Below are positions 1-6,454 of a stretch of 8,937 bases of DNA, one piece after another. Position 1 is the first letter of the stretch. The number at the start of each line of letters is the position of its first letter. The position numbers were made by a program, and so were the translations under genes. Source of the DNA: Thermoanaerobaculia bacterium (GTDB lineage: Bacteria > Bacteroidota > Bacteroidia > Chitinophagales > Saprospiraceae); NCBI GenBank assembly GCA_023151335.1, contig JAKLJF010000168.1, positions 1-8,937 of the forward strand, given 5' to 3'. The notes beneath the pieces are model-generated. The model worked only from the letters and a program-made list of their open reading frames with translations. It searched no databases and was not told the origin of the DNA.

Positions 1-2281
1 TAGCGACACGGAATAGATTGTATTGCCACCATGTAGTTTCTGTTTGGGCTATTTTAAGTTTTTCAATTTTTACTGGAATTTTTGTTGAATCAATATAAAT
101 ATATAAAATTTCCTCTCCTCCCTGAATATCTATCATTTTAGGGAAATATCGTTCTTCTAATCTAAATAGTTCATCTTTATTGAGGTCTCCTATTTTTTTC
201 AAAATTTCTGGCTCATTTAGGTATTCTGTTTTTATTTTTTTGTTTTCCAGCATTTCTATTGCCATACGTAAAACTTCCCTGGATTGTTCCAATTCATTTA
301 CCTCGGCAAAAAAGAAACATATTTCAAGCATCAACAGACCCATGCTATCTCTTTCAACTTTATACCTTGAAATTGATTTTAGCTCATCCCATGCCGCGGT
401 ATAATTAAGTTTACAAATGTGATTCCGGGCTTTTCTAAGTCCGTCGCTAACAGATTCTATATCTTCTTTTTCTCTTTCTTTTGCTTGTCTTTCATTATCT
501 TCATTTCTTTTTTTTTCGCTCTGCAACTGCAATAAAATTTTTTCTGCGCTATCCTTTTCAATTTCCAGTTTATTTGAAAACTGCATGGCTAATATATAAT
601 TCTGGTTTGCACGCTCAGCATGGCCTTCAGCAACAATCTTTAAACTGTCTGCCGTTTGTCTCTCTTTCTTAGCCTTTTCCCTTTCTTCTATAGCTTTATT
701 TTTTTCGGTATCCGCTATTTCACTTTTATCAATTGCAATTTTTTTCTGGCTTTTCGCAGCTAAGTATTGGGTTATCGCAGAAACCATTGCTAATATGGCC
801 AGGATTGAAAAGCTGACTGCAATCCTGAAGTTTCTATCTGCTTTCTTTTTAGCCTTGAGCGCCGCGCTCTTCAGTTTCTCTTCCTCTTTCAGCCTCCTTT
901 CCGCTTCGTCTGCGCGGGCTTTTTGTTCCAACCCCCGACGTTCCACTTCAATCCGCTCATTTTCCGCCCGGCGTTCATCCCGCCAGTCCAGCACCGGTTT
1001 CAGCAATGTGTCATGGCTGAGTTCGTAGTTGTAACCGCCGATGGTATTAGCCTCCCTCCGCAACAAAAACGTATCCACCAATTCATTGAGCAAAGCCGCG
1101 TCTGCCCCGGGCCGGCTGAGCAGCCGGACGCCGTCCATGCTCAGGCGGCGGGCGTCTTCTTCTTTTTCGCCGGAAACGAGGTCTTCCTCGATGATCTCCC
1201 GCGCGACGGCCCGCCGGGCCTCGGGCAGTTCGTTGATTTTGCGGCGGTAGTATTCGCCGTACACGTTTCGGAGGTCGGAAGGCAAATCGTCGGGGCGCAC
1301 GTCGGGCATACCGTCGGCGTCGAGGTCGGGTATTTCGTTCCGGATGATCCTGTTTTCGATGTATTCCGCCAGTATCTGCAACTGGAATGCTTCCACGCCG
1401 ATTTCCTGTCCGGATTTGTCCTGCGAAAGGGCATCCAGTATCCGGTCTGTCGCGGCGGCGCTCCAGGTGAATTTGACGGATTCAAAATCGCCGTCGAGTT
1501 CCGCGGGCTCCACCAGGGCAGCCCGGGCCTGTTGCCGGCTGAGCGGCAACAATTCGATACGTTTGTGCAGGATGGCGGGCAGCTTGTCTTTCAGCCGGTC
1601 TAAGTCGGCTAAGCGGTCTTTGCGGATGGAAAAAACGGCCCGCGCGTCGATTTTGGTTTCTAAAAATGCCGTGTCGGCGGCGTTGAGCAAGGATTCGTTT
1701 TCATCAATAAAATCGGGAAAATCGGCATAAATCAGTTCGGACAATTGTTTTTTAAATTCCACCTGCTGTTCTTCCGGGTAGGAAAAAAACTCTTCGAACT
1801 GGTCGAACAACAGGATTATGGTCGTATCGGGCGGTATTTGCCGGCGTTTGAAACGGCCCCACAACGTATCGGGGAGTTCCAGCGCGGGGCTTTCCAAATG
1901 CCGGGACGGGTATTTTTTCGACAGCGCCGACTCGCTATGGAAGTCAAATTTTTTGAACAGGTTATCGTCACTGCCCGAGGCCGCGTAGAAGCGGATAGAA
2001 ACGGGCAGAAAATGGCGGTGGCCTTTTTCGGACTCTGCCTGCAAAGCCGGGATAATGCCGGCATTGAGCAGGGAAGATTTCCCGTACCCGGATTTTCCGA
2101 ACAACACGCAGAGTTTTTCCTGCTGGATGAGCGAAACCAGTCGCTCCGTGTCTTCATCGCGGCCTTTGAACAACGCGCTCTGTTCCGTGCTGAACGGTTG
2201 AACGCCGGGGTAGCGGTATTTTTTGCCCGGAATATGGGAGGCGCCGCCGGCGCTGGCGGGTGTGTTCGGCGACTTGCTCAT
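1..2281 (-). CDS. nSTAND1 NTPase with TM helix, coiled coil and FGE-sulfatase (SUMF) domain; 3' end beyond window
   Basis: Open from ATG at 2281-2279 to the left edge (at least 760 residues; no stop in this frame). The NTPase region covers about residues 25-435. It has the nSTAND1 N-terminal YPGVQPF and FKGRDED motifs, Walker A GKSGYGKS (62-69), Walker B ILLFDQFEEFF (156-166), an SIRKD motif (218-222), a helical stretch around AFQLQILAEYIENR (298-311) and the closing YELSHDTLL (419-427). A basic K/R/E-rich stretch (435-484) precedes one transmembrane helix (about 485-505). A charged coiled coil (510-605) and a TPR-like helical segment (610-700) follow. From about 716 the sequence resembles an FGE/SUMF domain: MIDIQGG, then KIAQTETTWWQYNLF (743-757). 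The family acts as ATP-driven signalling switches in biological conflict systems. A cytoplasmic NTPase with an outer FGE domain is inferred from the basic residues before the helix. The ATG overlaps the stop of the SIR2 gene (ATGA), which fixes the start and implies coupling. The half before about position 830 is AT-rich. Confidence 0.92.
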   Translation of the reverse strand, partial: MSKSPNTPASAGGASHIPGKKYRYPGVQPFSTEQSALFKGRDEDTERLVSLIQQEKLCVLFGKSGYGKSSLLNAGIIPALQAESEKGHRHFLPVSIRFYAASGSDDNLFKKFDFHSESALSKKYPSRHLESPALELPDTLWGRFKRRQIPPDTTIILLFDQFEEFFSYPEEQQVEFKKQLSELIYADFPDFIDENESLLNAADTAFLETKIDARAVFSIRKDRLADLDRLKDKLPAILHKRIELLPLSRQQARAALVEPAELDGDFESVKFTWSAAATDRILDALSQDKSGQEIGVEAFQLQILAEYIENRIIRNEIPDLDADGMPDVRPDDLPSDLRNVYGEYYRRKINELPEARRAVAREIIEEDLVSGEKEEDARRLSMDGVRLLSRPGADAALLNELVDTFLLRREANTIGGYNYELSHDTLLKPVLDWRDERRAENERIEVERRGLEQKARADEAERRLKEEEKLKSAALKAKKKADRNFRIAVSFSILAILAMVSAITQYLAAKSQKKIAIDKSEIADTEKNKAIEEREKAKKERQTADSLKIVAEGHAERANQNYILAMQFSNKLEIEKDSAEKILLQLQSEKKRNEDNERQAKEREKEDIESVSDGLRKARNHICKLNYTAAWDELKSISRYKVERDSMGLLMLEICFFFAEVNELEQSREVLRMAIEMLENKKIKTEYLNEPEILKKIGDLNKDELFRLEERYFPKMIDIQGGEEILYIYIDSTKIPVKIEKLKIAQTETTWWQYNLFRVA

Positions 2282-3393
2282 GGTTTGGAAAACTGGCTGG
2301 TGAAAGTGAGCAAGGTGTATCGGATGCGATTGCGTTCCACGTCGTATTGTTCATGTCCAATCCGCTTGGCGTTATAGTCTTTTAACAGCGATACATAGCG
2401 GCCGCGCAGGTGCGGAATATCGAGATGTTGCGCCGTTTCCGGGGCATGCTGTTCGAGCAGGTCGAACGCGGCCTGAAAATTGCCCTGTACCGTGAGCGCG
2501 CGGATCTGCGATTCTATCGGGCTGTCGGGTTTGCGGAGTTCCCGGAGAATTTTGATCTCCGCGCAAGCCTTATACAGTTCTTCAAAGTTGTCGCGGGTCG
2601 TGGCGATATGTTCGATGTTGAATTGTTTCATGACGAAGCCCTGCGTCGCGCGGCTTGCTTTGCTCAGGATAGGGAAACTTTCGTTTCTGTTGTCGAAGGG
2701 GGTATCGGGCAAGCGGCTGAGATAATAGAGCAACAGTTGAAAATACCAGCGTTCGAGATCAAAACCGAGCAGTATGTACCGGTCTGTTTCCTGTAGTTTG
2801 CGCGTGATGAGGTCCGAAATGCCGTTGTCCATCAGCAGGTTTTTGATCAGTTGGAACAGGTCGTGATAATCCAGGATCACGGAATCCCGGTTATCCAGCA
2901 CGCTGCCGCACAGGTTAAAGATCAGCGGATTGTCGGCGGTCGGGTATTCGAGTTTTGGCGCGTGTTTTTTGTCCTTTGTCGTAAAATAATCGAATTGGGG
3001 TTCCTGCCAGTAGTTGGCATACGCGGCAAACAGATGTTTGTCGGGGTTCAGGGAAAGCACCAGGTGAAACGGCATGGCCACGATCTGCCGCAGCAGTTCG
3101 GTATCCGGCAACCATTCGCCATCGCGCGCGGTATCGCGCACGCATTTAAGCGCCTCGTTTTTAGCGGGGGGATCGACAAACTGGAACAGGTTGTCGCGCC
3201 GGTAAAAATGATTGATCCGGCCATTCAATTGGCGTACCACGCGCTGACGCGAAAGGTAGGAGAAAGAGGTTTCCGATGCGCCTTGAAGTTCGTGGCTCTG
3301 ACCGGCCCTGTAAAAAGGAATGGCATCGGGGCCTAGTAGCAAAACGGCTTCTCCGTCGGCGATGCTTTGTGCAAGTAATCTCCAATTGGGCAT
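2278..3393 (-). CDS. SIR2-like domain protein with C-terminal effector-associated domain (EAD11-like)
   Basis: The protein is 371 residues from ATG at 3393. A TTG nine bases upstream is possible but less likely. Residues 1-280 follow the SIR2-like plan: AVLLLGPDA (16-24) at the nucleotide-binding loop, VLSLNPD (112-118) where relatives have TTNYD, FNLCGS (159-164) where canonical enzymes have LHG, an ILDYHDLF segment (173-180), and ILLGFDLERW (207-216) resembling the LLIGYSLxD strand. Residues about 288-371 form a small helical domain (NFQAAFDLLEQ, LRGRYVSLLKDY, YDVERNRIRYTLL) matching my memory of EAD11-type effector-associated domains. These domains recruit effectors to cognate NTPases by homotypic contact. 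SIR2 domains in defence systems usually deplete NAD+. Here the catalytic His position is Cys162, so NADase activity is uncertain. The gene overlaps the downstream nSTAND1 gene by 4 bases, so the two are very likely co-translated and act together. Confidence 0.85.
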   Translation of the reverse strand: MPNWRLLAQSIADGEAVLLLGPDAIPFYRAGQSHELQGASETSFSYLSRQRVVRQLNGRINHFYRRDNLFQFVDPPAKNEALKCVRDTARDGEWLPDTELLRQIVAMPFHLVLSLNPDKHLFAAYANYWQEPQFDYFTTKDKKHAPKLEYPTADNPLIFNLCGSVLDNRDSVILDYHDLFQLIKNLLMDNGISDLITRKLQETDRYILLGFDLERWYFQLLLYYLSRLPDTPFDNRNESFPILSKASRATQGFVMKQFNIEHIATTRDNFEELYKACAEIKILRELRKPDSPIESQIRALTVQGNFQAAFDLLEQHAPETAQHLDIPHLRGRYVSLLKDYNAKRIGHEQYDVERNRIRYTLLTFTSQFSKP

Positions 3394-3414
3394 GGCGGGC
3401 AAACAGGTAGGATT

Positions 3415-3498
3415 TTACAGAGATGCCGGCGCTGCCGTTGCCAGTTTTGCCAACATCTCTGCCTGGGCGATTCGTTCTGTTATTTCCTGACAGTCGAT
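3415..3498 (-). other. Possible frameshifted C-terminal extension of the small secreted protein
   Basis: Downstream of the upstream gene's stop at 3480, the frame shifted by -1 reads on without interruption from the A-run at 3498-3501 to TAA at 3415. It encodes about 27 residues with a clear amphipathic helix character (EITERIAQAEMLAKLAT) and codon usage like the neighbours. One extra A in the run would join this to the gene above, giving about 112 residues and leaving 21 bases before the SIR2 start. No good start codon lies inside, so it is unlikely to be a separate gene. It could reflect real decay, a homopolymer sequencing error, or chance. I see no classic slippery heptamer for programmed frameshifting. 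Confidence 0.3.
3418..3461. repeat. Inverted repeat upstream of the SIR2 gene
   Basis: Arms CAGAGATG (3418-3425) and CATCTCTG (3454-3461) are perfect 8-base complements separated by 28 bases. The spacer holds a small GGC/GCC self-complementary core and a repeated TTGCCA. In the minus-strand transcript this could form a hairpin about 25 bases before the SIR2 start. No U-run follows, so it is not a typical terminator. The arms may be chance, because this stretch may also be coding in another frame (see the extension at 3415-3498). Confidence 0.3.
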
Positions 3499-3752
3499 TT
3501 TCTCGTTAATACGGCTTCAGATTTGCCGGCGATCTTCCGGGCTTTGTTTGACTTGTGTTGGATGGCCGCGGCGGAAGAGGTGTTTTCTTCGATCAGCAAG
3601 TCGGCCATGCTGGCTTTAACCGTTTTTGCCGGCACAACCGCGGCTTTCTCCCGCGAGCCCCCGGCCCCGCCCACCTGGGCCGTGGCGAACACCGCCGGAG
3701 CGAAAAACACCGCTGCCAGCGCCAAACGGATGGCACTACTTTTAAGCGTCAT
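3480..3752 (-). CDS. Small exported protein, hypothetical
   Basis: The protein is 90 residues from ATG at 3752. The N-terminus is a convincing Sec signal peptide: Lys4, a hydrophobic core rich in Ala, Val and Phe (about 8-21), and a small-residue stretch FATAQ (22-26) giving a likely cleavage after Ala25. The mature part is short, Ala/Lys-rich and basic (VVPAKTVKASMADLL, then HKSNKARKIAGKSEAVL), probably partly disordered, with no domain I recognise. It lies between the LytTR regulator and the SIR2 gene, all on the minus strand, and has its own promoter-like element upstream. Its C-terminus may be altered by a frameshift. Its role is unknown. A periplasmic partner of the membrane-anchored STAND protein is only a guess. 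Confidence 0.6.
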   Translation of the reverse strand: MTLKSSAIRLALAAVFFAPAVFATAQVGGAGGSREKAAVVPAKTVKASMADLLIEENTSSAAAIQHKSNKARKIAGKSEAVLTRKSTVRK

Positions 3753-3771
3753 AAGCGAAAAATTTTTGATT

Positions 3772-3857
3772 TTGTGAAAAGAATATTGTGAAACTTAATT
3801 ACAAATGTAACAATATTAATACATGTTTCGCCTTTTCACAGAATAATTTTTGTGAAG
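3772..3857. repeat. Cluster of TGTGAA motifs in the LytTR / small-protein intergenic region
   Basis: TTGTGAAA occurs at 3772-3779 and 3786-3793 (14 bases apart). TTGTGAAG is at 3850-3857, and the reverse complement TTTTCACA is at 3833-3840. The last two form an inverted pair, TTCACA (3835-3840) and TGTGAA (3851-3856), with a 10-base spacer. The four copies surround the candidate -7 box, so they could be binding sites for a regulator, possibly the LytTR protein encoded just upstream. The region is AT-rich and chance is possible. Confidence 0.3.
3802..3809 (-). promoter_or_regulatory. Candidate Bacteroidota -7 promoter element
   Basis: Read on the minus strand this is TACATTTG, a full match to the Bacteroidota -7 consensus TAnnTTTG, 49 bases upstream of the small exported protein's ATG. 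No TTTG appears at the usual -33 spacing, so the assignment rests on the -7 box and the AT-rich context alone. Confidence 0.4.
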
Positions 3858-3874
3858 GTTAAAAAATTAATATA

Positions 3875-4618
3875 TCAAAATTCTTTCAACCGCTCCCTCA
3901 CCTCCTCCTGCATCCCTTTCGCCACCTTCACCCGCGCCCCATCCGTAAGTACAAATTCATTTTTCTGCAATTGAAACCGCTCCACTTTGTGCAGATTGAC
4001 CATACAATCGCGGCCGGTCCGGATGAAAGGGTAGGGCGACAGTTTCTGTTCAAGCCGGCTTGTGTCGCAGTTGACCGGCAGGGGCGGGGCGTTTTCGAGG
4101 AATATTGTCCATTGGCCTTTTTGGGCTTCGAAGCGGATAATCTGGTCTACGGGCACGAAGCTGATATTTTCCCGGGCGCGCACCGCGATGTACCCCGGCC
4201 TGTTCCAGCCCTGCCCGGGGGCAGGGACTGGATCGGCACGGGATGCGACGTCCCGGAGTTTCGCTTTTTCGGACACGCGCCGGAGTACGCGTCCGATGGC
4301 TGTTTGCAGGTCTTCCTCCGCGCAGGGTTTCAGCAGGTAATCGGCTGCGCCGCTGCGCAAGGCTTCATAGGCAAAGGTGCTCCACTCGGAACTGATGATC
4401 ACTTCGCATCCTTTTTTCAGGAGCAGGTTCGCCAGGTCGAGGCCGTCGATGCCCGGCAGGTCCAGGCTTACGATGGCTGCTTCCGGGCGTCTGCTTTGAA
4501 AGTCTTTCAGGTTGGCGTGGCCATGGGGGTACACCCCGACCACCTGGCAGGCAGGATAAGACTGTTGGATTTTTTCAGCCATCCACGCCGCGTCGGAGTC
4601 AACTAAAAGCGTTCTCAT
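3875..4618 (-). CDS. LytTR-family response regulator with a degenerate receiver
   Basis: The protein is 247 residues from ATG at 4618. Residues 1-115 are a receiver (REC) domain: LLVDSDA (4-10), the segment ending SLDLPGIDGL (51-60), the ISS switch region (75-77) and the invariant Lys97-Pro98. Residues about 142-247 are a LytTR DNA-binding domain with IIRFEAQKGQWTIFL (160-174), FIRTGRDCMVNLHKV (198-212) and FVLTDGARVKV (222-232). LytTR regulators bind paired promoter repeats and in this phylum usually pair with a LytS/YpdA-type kinase. None is in the window. The phosphoacceptor Asp, normally four residues before the Pro of the PGxDG motif, is Ser51, and one of the acidic pair is Ser8. Phosphorylation-independent control is therefore likely. 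Its position in the minus-strand series suggests it regulates this locus. Confidence 0.94.
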   Translation of the reverse strand: MRTLLVDSDAAWMAEKIQQSYPACQVVGVYPHGHANLKDFQSRRPEAAIVSLDLPGIDGLDLANLLLKKGCEVIISSEWSTFAYEALRSGAADYLLKPCAEEDLQTAIGRVLRRVSEKAKLRDVASRADPVPAPGQGWNRPGYIAVRARENISFVPVDQIIRFEAQKGQWTIFLENAPPLPVNCDTSRLEQKLSPYPFIRTGRDCMVNLHKVERFQLQKNEFVLTDGARVKVAKGMQEEVRERLKEF

Positions 4619-4642
4619 GATGGATTAGTATTGGTTTTTATG

Positions 4643-4667
4643 CCTAACGGGGGAAATTAGCCGTTGG
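4643..4667 (-). promoter_or_regulatory. Intercistronic hairpin before the LytTR gene
   Basis: In the minus-strand transcript, CCAACGG directly after the stop codon of the 185-residue gene can pair with CCGTTAGG (one bulged A) across a loop of about 10 bases, ending 24 bases before the LytTR ATG. There is no U-run, so it could be a weak processing or stability element rather than a terminator. Low certainty. Confidence 0.25.
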
Positions 4668-5225
4668 TCAGTGTTGAAAAATGAGATCGCCGTTCATCGC
4701 GCTCAGTTCCAGGCTGTTTCCGGGCGACAGTACCACCCGCACCTGGCTGGTCAGGCCGGCCCGGATGTCGATGCTGCCGATGAAGTTGAGCTCAGAGGTC
4801 TGGGTCGTTCCGGCGGTATATTGGGTTTCGGTGATAACAAAGTTGGGGCGCCGGCCTGCCGGCAACACCACCCGGTTGGCGGGCGTCGTAAGCGTGCCTT
4901 CTTCCAGGCGGAATTTGTATTCTGAGCCGTCGTCGTAAATGTCGATCAGGGAGATTTTGATAAACCTGTTTTCGATCGTGAATCGGTTTTCGGGTTGTGC
5001 GACCGTAAATTCACCGGAGGCATCTCTGGTCAGCACCTGAAAGGCCGTGTGACCGTTGAGCGGATCCGTCACCAGGGCGAACTTGTGGTCGAAGTCGTAC
5101 ACGCCGCCGGTATAACGCGCCAGGGAATACTCGGCGGGCAGCGTGCCTTCTTCTTCGGCGGTCAGTGCCTTTGTAAACTGGGGTTGGGGGATGGGGAAGA
5201 AATAAAATTTTGTGCTTCTCGTCAT
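4668..5225 (-). CDS. Beta-rich protein of unknown function, partner of the pentein enzyme gene
   Basis: The protein is 185 residues from ATG at 5225 to TGA at 4668. I recognise no family. There is no signal peptide or membrane helix; the N-terminus has a Tyr/Phe/Pro-rich start (YFFPIPQPQF, 8-17). The rest alternates short hydrophobic strands with turns (YTGGVYDFDHKFALVTD, FIKISLIDIYDDGSEYKFRL, RVVLPAGRRPNFVITET). The last third (SIDIRAGLTSQVRVVLSP then SLELSAMNGDLIF) looks like a beta sandwich or jelly-roll repeat. The even codon usage and clean ends support a real gene. It sits 51 bases downstream of the deiminase-like gene and 49 bases upstream of the LytTR gene on the same strand, so all three may be co-transcribed. 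A role as binding partner, substrate carrier or inhibitor of the enzyme is possible, but nothing in the sequence shows it. Confidence 0.75.
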   Translation of the reverse strand: MTRSTKFYFFPIPQPQFTKALTAEEEGTLPAEYSLARYTGGVYDFDHKFALVTDPLNGHTAFQVLTRDASGEFTVAQPENRFTIENRFIKISLIDIYDDGSEYKFRLEEGTLTTPANRVVLPAGRRPNFVITETQYTAGTTQTSELNFIGSIDIRAGLTSQVRVVLSPGNSLELSAMNGDLIFQH

Positions 5226-5276
5226 GTTGATATAAAAGCTGTTTAGTGATTGCAGGTGTAATGTTTGATCGTTGCC

Positions 5277-6425
5277 TCAAACGCGCCGGATCTCCTGGGT
5301 AATGCAATGCAGCGAGCCGTATTCATCCAGGATGGAATGGAAGTTGGCGTCGACAAATTGTACCGAATAGCCCAGGGATTCCCAGGTTTTCGTCACGGTC
5401 TCTTCGGCGGTTTTCAGCGCCGGGTACCAGGGCTCCGGTTCGCGGTTCCAGGTGTAGCGGGGCAACCACACGGTGTTGCCGGAGTCGCTGCGTTGCACCA
5501 GGCAGTTGTTGTACGAACAGAGGCTGGCATTGCGCAGCGTATCCGAGGCGATCAGGGGCAGGGGTATCCGCAGCGGCTCGAACCCTTCCGCTATCAGCTG
5601 CTTTTTCACGGCGTCCAGGTAGCGGTTGATGCCCGCGGCGATGTTGTCGACGTCGGCATCGGGCGTCCGGTCTTTGTGAATGGCCATACATTCGCCCAAC
5701 AGGACGACGTATTTTTTGCGCCAGCCGCGGCGTATTCCGGTCAGGGTCAGGTACAGATCGATGTGCGGCAGGCGGGTGGGCTCGCGCCCGACGGTTTCGC
5801 CTATCCGGATCACGCGGGTGAAGTTGCCGTTTTCGTTCAGGGCATTCAGCAGTTGTTCCTCGCCTGACGGTATGCCGGCATCGGCCGCAAAAGCGGCAAA
5901 CTGGTGATGGCCGACGAATACCGTGTTTTGGTGGCACAAAAAATTTCCGCCGGCAACGGGTAAAAAAGTTTCTTTATTTACTGTGAATGCCAGGTTTCCA
6001 ATTTTAATTTTGCCGAAATATTTTTCCGGCCAGGATTGGTCTTCCAGTTTTGCCCCGCGACTCCTCAATATGCCCACCGATTTACCGTTCCCCCAACAAA
6101 ACAACAGCGGATCGCGTACCCAGTGTGAGTAGTTTTCCTTTTCACCTGGCGGGGATATTACCAGGCATCGAAATTCGGCGGGTAGCGGCGATCCGGCATC
6201 ACCCCTTGATATTTTAATATCCTTGTGCGTGACTTGTAAATGCGCCTGTAGCGCGTCCCGGTCAGCCGCAAAATTGCACCAGACCAGCAAACCAGCATCT
6301 GCCGGTACTACTTTCAGTACTGCCGAAATCCGGCCGATTTGATCCCGGTCGCCCAGGTCGGGCGCCGCCATGAGCAGCGTTTTGATCCGGCCCTCAATCG
6401 AGGAAAATTTGTTTGAAGCATACAT
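5277..6425 (-). CDS. Pentein-superfamily guanidino-group modifying enzyme (deiminase/amidinotransferase-like)
   Basis: The protein is 382 residues from ATG at 6425; a TTG six bases upstream is less likely. All landmarks of the pentein fold shared by agmatine deiminase, arginine deiminase and peptidylarginine deiminases are present in order. These are HWVRDPLLF with Arg104-Asp105 (101-109), AGGN (158-161) at the second acidic/GG site, PHIDLYLTLTG with the catalytic His221 and Asp223 (220-230), CSYNNCLVQ (303-311) matching the SYxNF substrate-loop region, and SLHCITQEI with the catalytic Cys374 (371-379). The catalytic set looks intact, so it should attack a guanidinium group through a Cys adduct, hydrolysing or transferring it. 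The substrate (free arginine derivative, agmatine or protein arginine) cannot be read from sequence. There is no signal peptide, so it is cytoplasmic. It leads the minus-strand series ending in SIR2 and nSTAND1 genes. It could be a conflict effector or an unrelated metabolic gene. Confidence 0.88.
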   Translation of the reverse strand: MYASNKFSSIEGRIKTLLMAAPDLGDRDQIGRISAVLKVVPADAGLLVWCNFAADRDALQAHLQVTHKDIKISRGDAGSPLPAEFRCLVISPPGEKENYSHWVRDPLLFCWGNGKSVGILRSRGAKLEDQSWPEKYFGKIKIGNLAFTVNKETFLPVAGGNFLCHQNTVFVGHHQFAAFAADAGIPSGEEQLLNALNENGNFTRVIRIGETVGREPTRLPHIDLYLTLTGIRRGWRKKYVVLLGECMAIHKDRTPDADVDNIAAGINRYLDAVKKQLIAEGFEPLRIPLPLIASDTLRNASLCSYNNCLVQRSDSGNTVWLPRYTWNREPEPWYPALKTAEETVTKTWESLGYSVQFVDANFHSILDEYGSLHCITQEIRRV

Positions 6426-6454
6426 TTTCAAAGAACTGTTTTCTTAAGACAATA

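Noticed and set aside
481..720. Polypyrimidine-rich (tctttc-like) stretch as a simple repeat or regulatory DNA
   Set aside because: On the minus strand it encodes the Lys/Glu-rich coiled coil after the TM helix, which explains the bias.
1141..2360. Short minus-strand frames (1141-1485, 1816-2157, 2154-2360) within the nSTAND1 region
   Set aside because: They are out-of-frame readings of the GC-rich NTPase half, with Arg/Pro/Ser-rich products. The real frame is open from 2281 to the left edge.
923..2377. Long plus-strand open frames (923-1603 and 1745-2377) opposite the nSTAND1 gene
   Set aside because: They are antisense shadows. The minus frame has intact Walker A, Walker B and other nSTAND1 motifs across the whole stretch, while the plus products show no domain and are rich in low-complexity residues.
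3418..3461. Inverted repeat as a rho-independent terminator
   Set aside because: The loop is 28 bases and no U-run follows on either strand. It is listed only as a low-confidence repeat.
3494..3504. Programmed -1 frameshift site in the small exported gene
   Set aside because: The A4 run is not preceded by a matching slippery heptamer in the reading frame and no clear stimulatory pseudoknot is visible. An indel is simpler.
3971..4606. Plus-strand 211-codon open frame opposite the LytTR gene
   Set aside because: The minus frame encodes a full REC-LytTR protein. The plus product has no recognisable fold.
5265..5937. Plus-strand 200-codon and minus-strand 204-codon frames within the pentein enzyme gene
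   Set aside because: They are shadows of the 382-residue enzyme, whose catalytic motifs span the same bases.
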